DNA from: Candidatus Eiseniibacteriota bacterium
Lineage (GTDB): Bacteria > Eisenbacteria > RBG-16-71-46 > JAGVPR01
DNA: 22,121 bases
Direction of reading: 5' to 3'
Assembly: GCA_020052115.1 (NCBI GenBank)
Contig: JAGVPR010000003.1
Span: 1 to 22,121, forward strand
The translations under genes and the position numbers were made by a program. Below the pieces are notes generated by a model. It was given only the letters and a program-made list of their open reading frames with translations. It did no database searches and was not told where the DNA came from. The first letter of the stretch is position 1, and the number at the start of each line of letters is the position of its first letter. Positions 21,842 through 22,121 of the stretch are shown here, one piece after another.

Positions 21842-22121
21842 TGCTCTCCTCCATGGCGGTGCGCGTAGCGCAGGCGGAGCGACCACTCGCGACCCGGCAC
21901 CGGATAGTCGGCCACATCCACATAGGCGTCGTCGGCGACGTTGCGCAACTCGACTTCCGCCGAGAGGCCGCGCGCAAGAGGCGCGAGGAGCCCCACGTCC
22001 ACGGTCGCGTGCGCCGCGAGCCACTTCGTGTTCGCCTCGTTGAGGTACCGTTTCGAGACGGCATCGAGGACGAGACGGAGGCTCCAGTCGCCGCGCTCCG
22101 CGGCGAGCGTCGCCCCGCCCC
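21838..22121 (-). CDS. TonB-dependent receptor, C-terminal fragment
   Basis: The last ~93 codons of a minus-strand gene are present; the rest lies beyond the right edge. The frame reads DWSLRLVLDAVSKRYLNEAN, then LARGLSAEVELRNVADDAYV, DVADYPVPGREWSLRLRYAH and a short RHGGEQ tail. The N--D--Y-DV--YP-PGR-W-L-LRY pattern is the final pair of strands in BtuB/FepA-type receptors (compare the family's NLFD--Y--V-GYP-PGR). The short hydrophilic extension after the last strand is unusual. The stop codon overlaps the start of the lipoprotein gene. The N-terminal plug and substrate features cannot be seen. Confidence 0.82.
   Translation of the reverse strand, partial: GGATLAAERGDWSLRLVLDAVSKRYLNEANTKWLAAHATVDVGLLAPLARGLSAEVELRNVADDAYVDVADYPVPGREWSLRLRYAHRHGGEQ

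Noticed and set aside
21842..22024. Upstream extension of the propeller lipoprotein.
   Set aside because: It would precede a clean lipoprotein signal with an Arg-rich stretch that is an out-of-frame reading of the receptor C-terminus.

Overview
The window is GC-rich (roughly two thirds G+C by eye) and comes from a diderm bacterium. It carries TonB-dependent receptors, a PorV/PorQ-type outer-membrane protein, lipoproteins, an outer-membrane beta-barrel protein and secreted proteins with FlgD-like or type IX-style C-terminal domains. A dimeric (alpha2) glycyl-tRNA synthetase sits among them. This mix fits an uncultivated FCB-related lineage such as Eisenbacteria. That placement is an inference from gene content, not from a marker gene. 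I see no mobile element, rRNA, tRNA or CRISPR array.

Layout. 1-156: start of a minus-strand EamA/DMT transporter. 344-709: membrane-anchored protein made almost only of a glycogen-binding (CBM48/AMPK-beta-like) domain. 710-1240: long non-coding leader with a palindrome and promoter-like sites. 1241-8392: a three-gene plus-strand operon encoding a TonB-dependent receptor, a ~1020-aa surface protein with an FN3-like region and a sorting-type C-terminus, and a PorV/PorQ-like protein. It closes with a strong hairpin. 8492-9463: CorA. 9464-9818: a gene-free gap that holds a promoter, a ~130-nt structured stretch and a textbook U8 intrinsic terminator (a candidate small RNA), followed by a second promoter for a DUF2203 gene (9819-10238). 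10248-11066 (minus): inositol-monophosphatase family. 11297-12604: GlyRS. 12642-12719 (minus): a 25-aa single-helix microprotein. 12795-13235: YbgC-type thioesterase. 13348-13806: small lipoprotein. 13873-14550 (minus): UPF0173 metallo-hydrolase. 14710-17448: large secreted HEYGH metalloprotease, probably read from a leaderless mRNA. 17398-19041 (minus): orphan hybrid GAF/histidine kinase that overlaps the protease gene tail to tail. 19207-19701: small beta-barrel protein. 19771-20781: diacylglycerol-kinase-family lipid kinase. 20798-21841 (minus): seven-bladed beta-propeller lipoprotein, translationally coupled to the C-terminus of a TonB-dependent receptor (21838-22121, cut by the window edge). 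The last pair resembles BtuG-BtuB in layout.

How the genes fit together. The 1241-8392 operon looks like an outer-membrane uptake or export module: gated channel, surface protein, and PorV-type partner. The right-edge pair looks like a second uptake system with a surface-exposed substrate-binding lipoprotein. Most remaining genes are single-gene transcription units facing in alternating directions. Several have a recognisable promoter of the form TTGAC(C/A), 18 bp, TATnnT. The most interesting unannotated signals are the candidate small RNA at about 9565-9692, the recurrent 18-bp-spaced promoter architecture, the leaderless protease gene with a 16-bp direct repeat in its divergent control region, and the microprotein.
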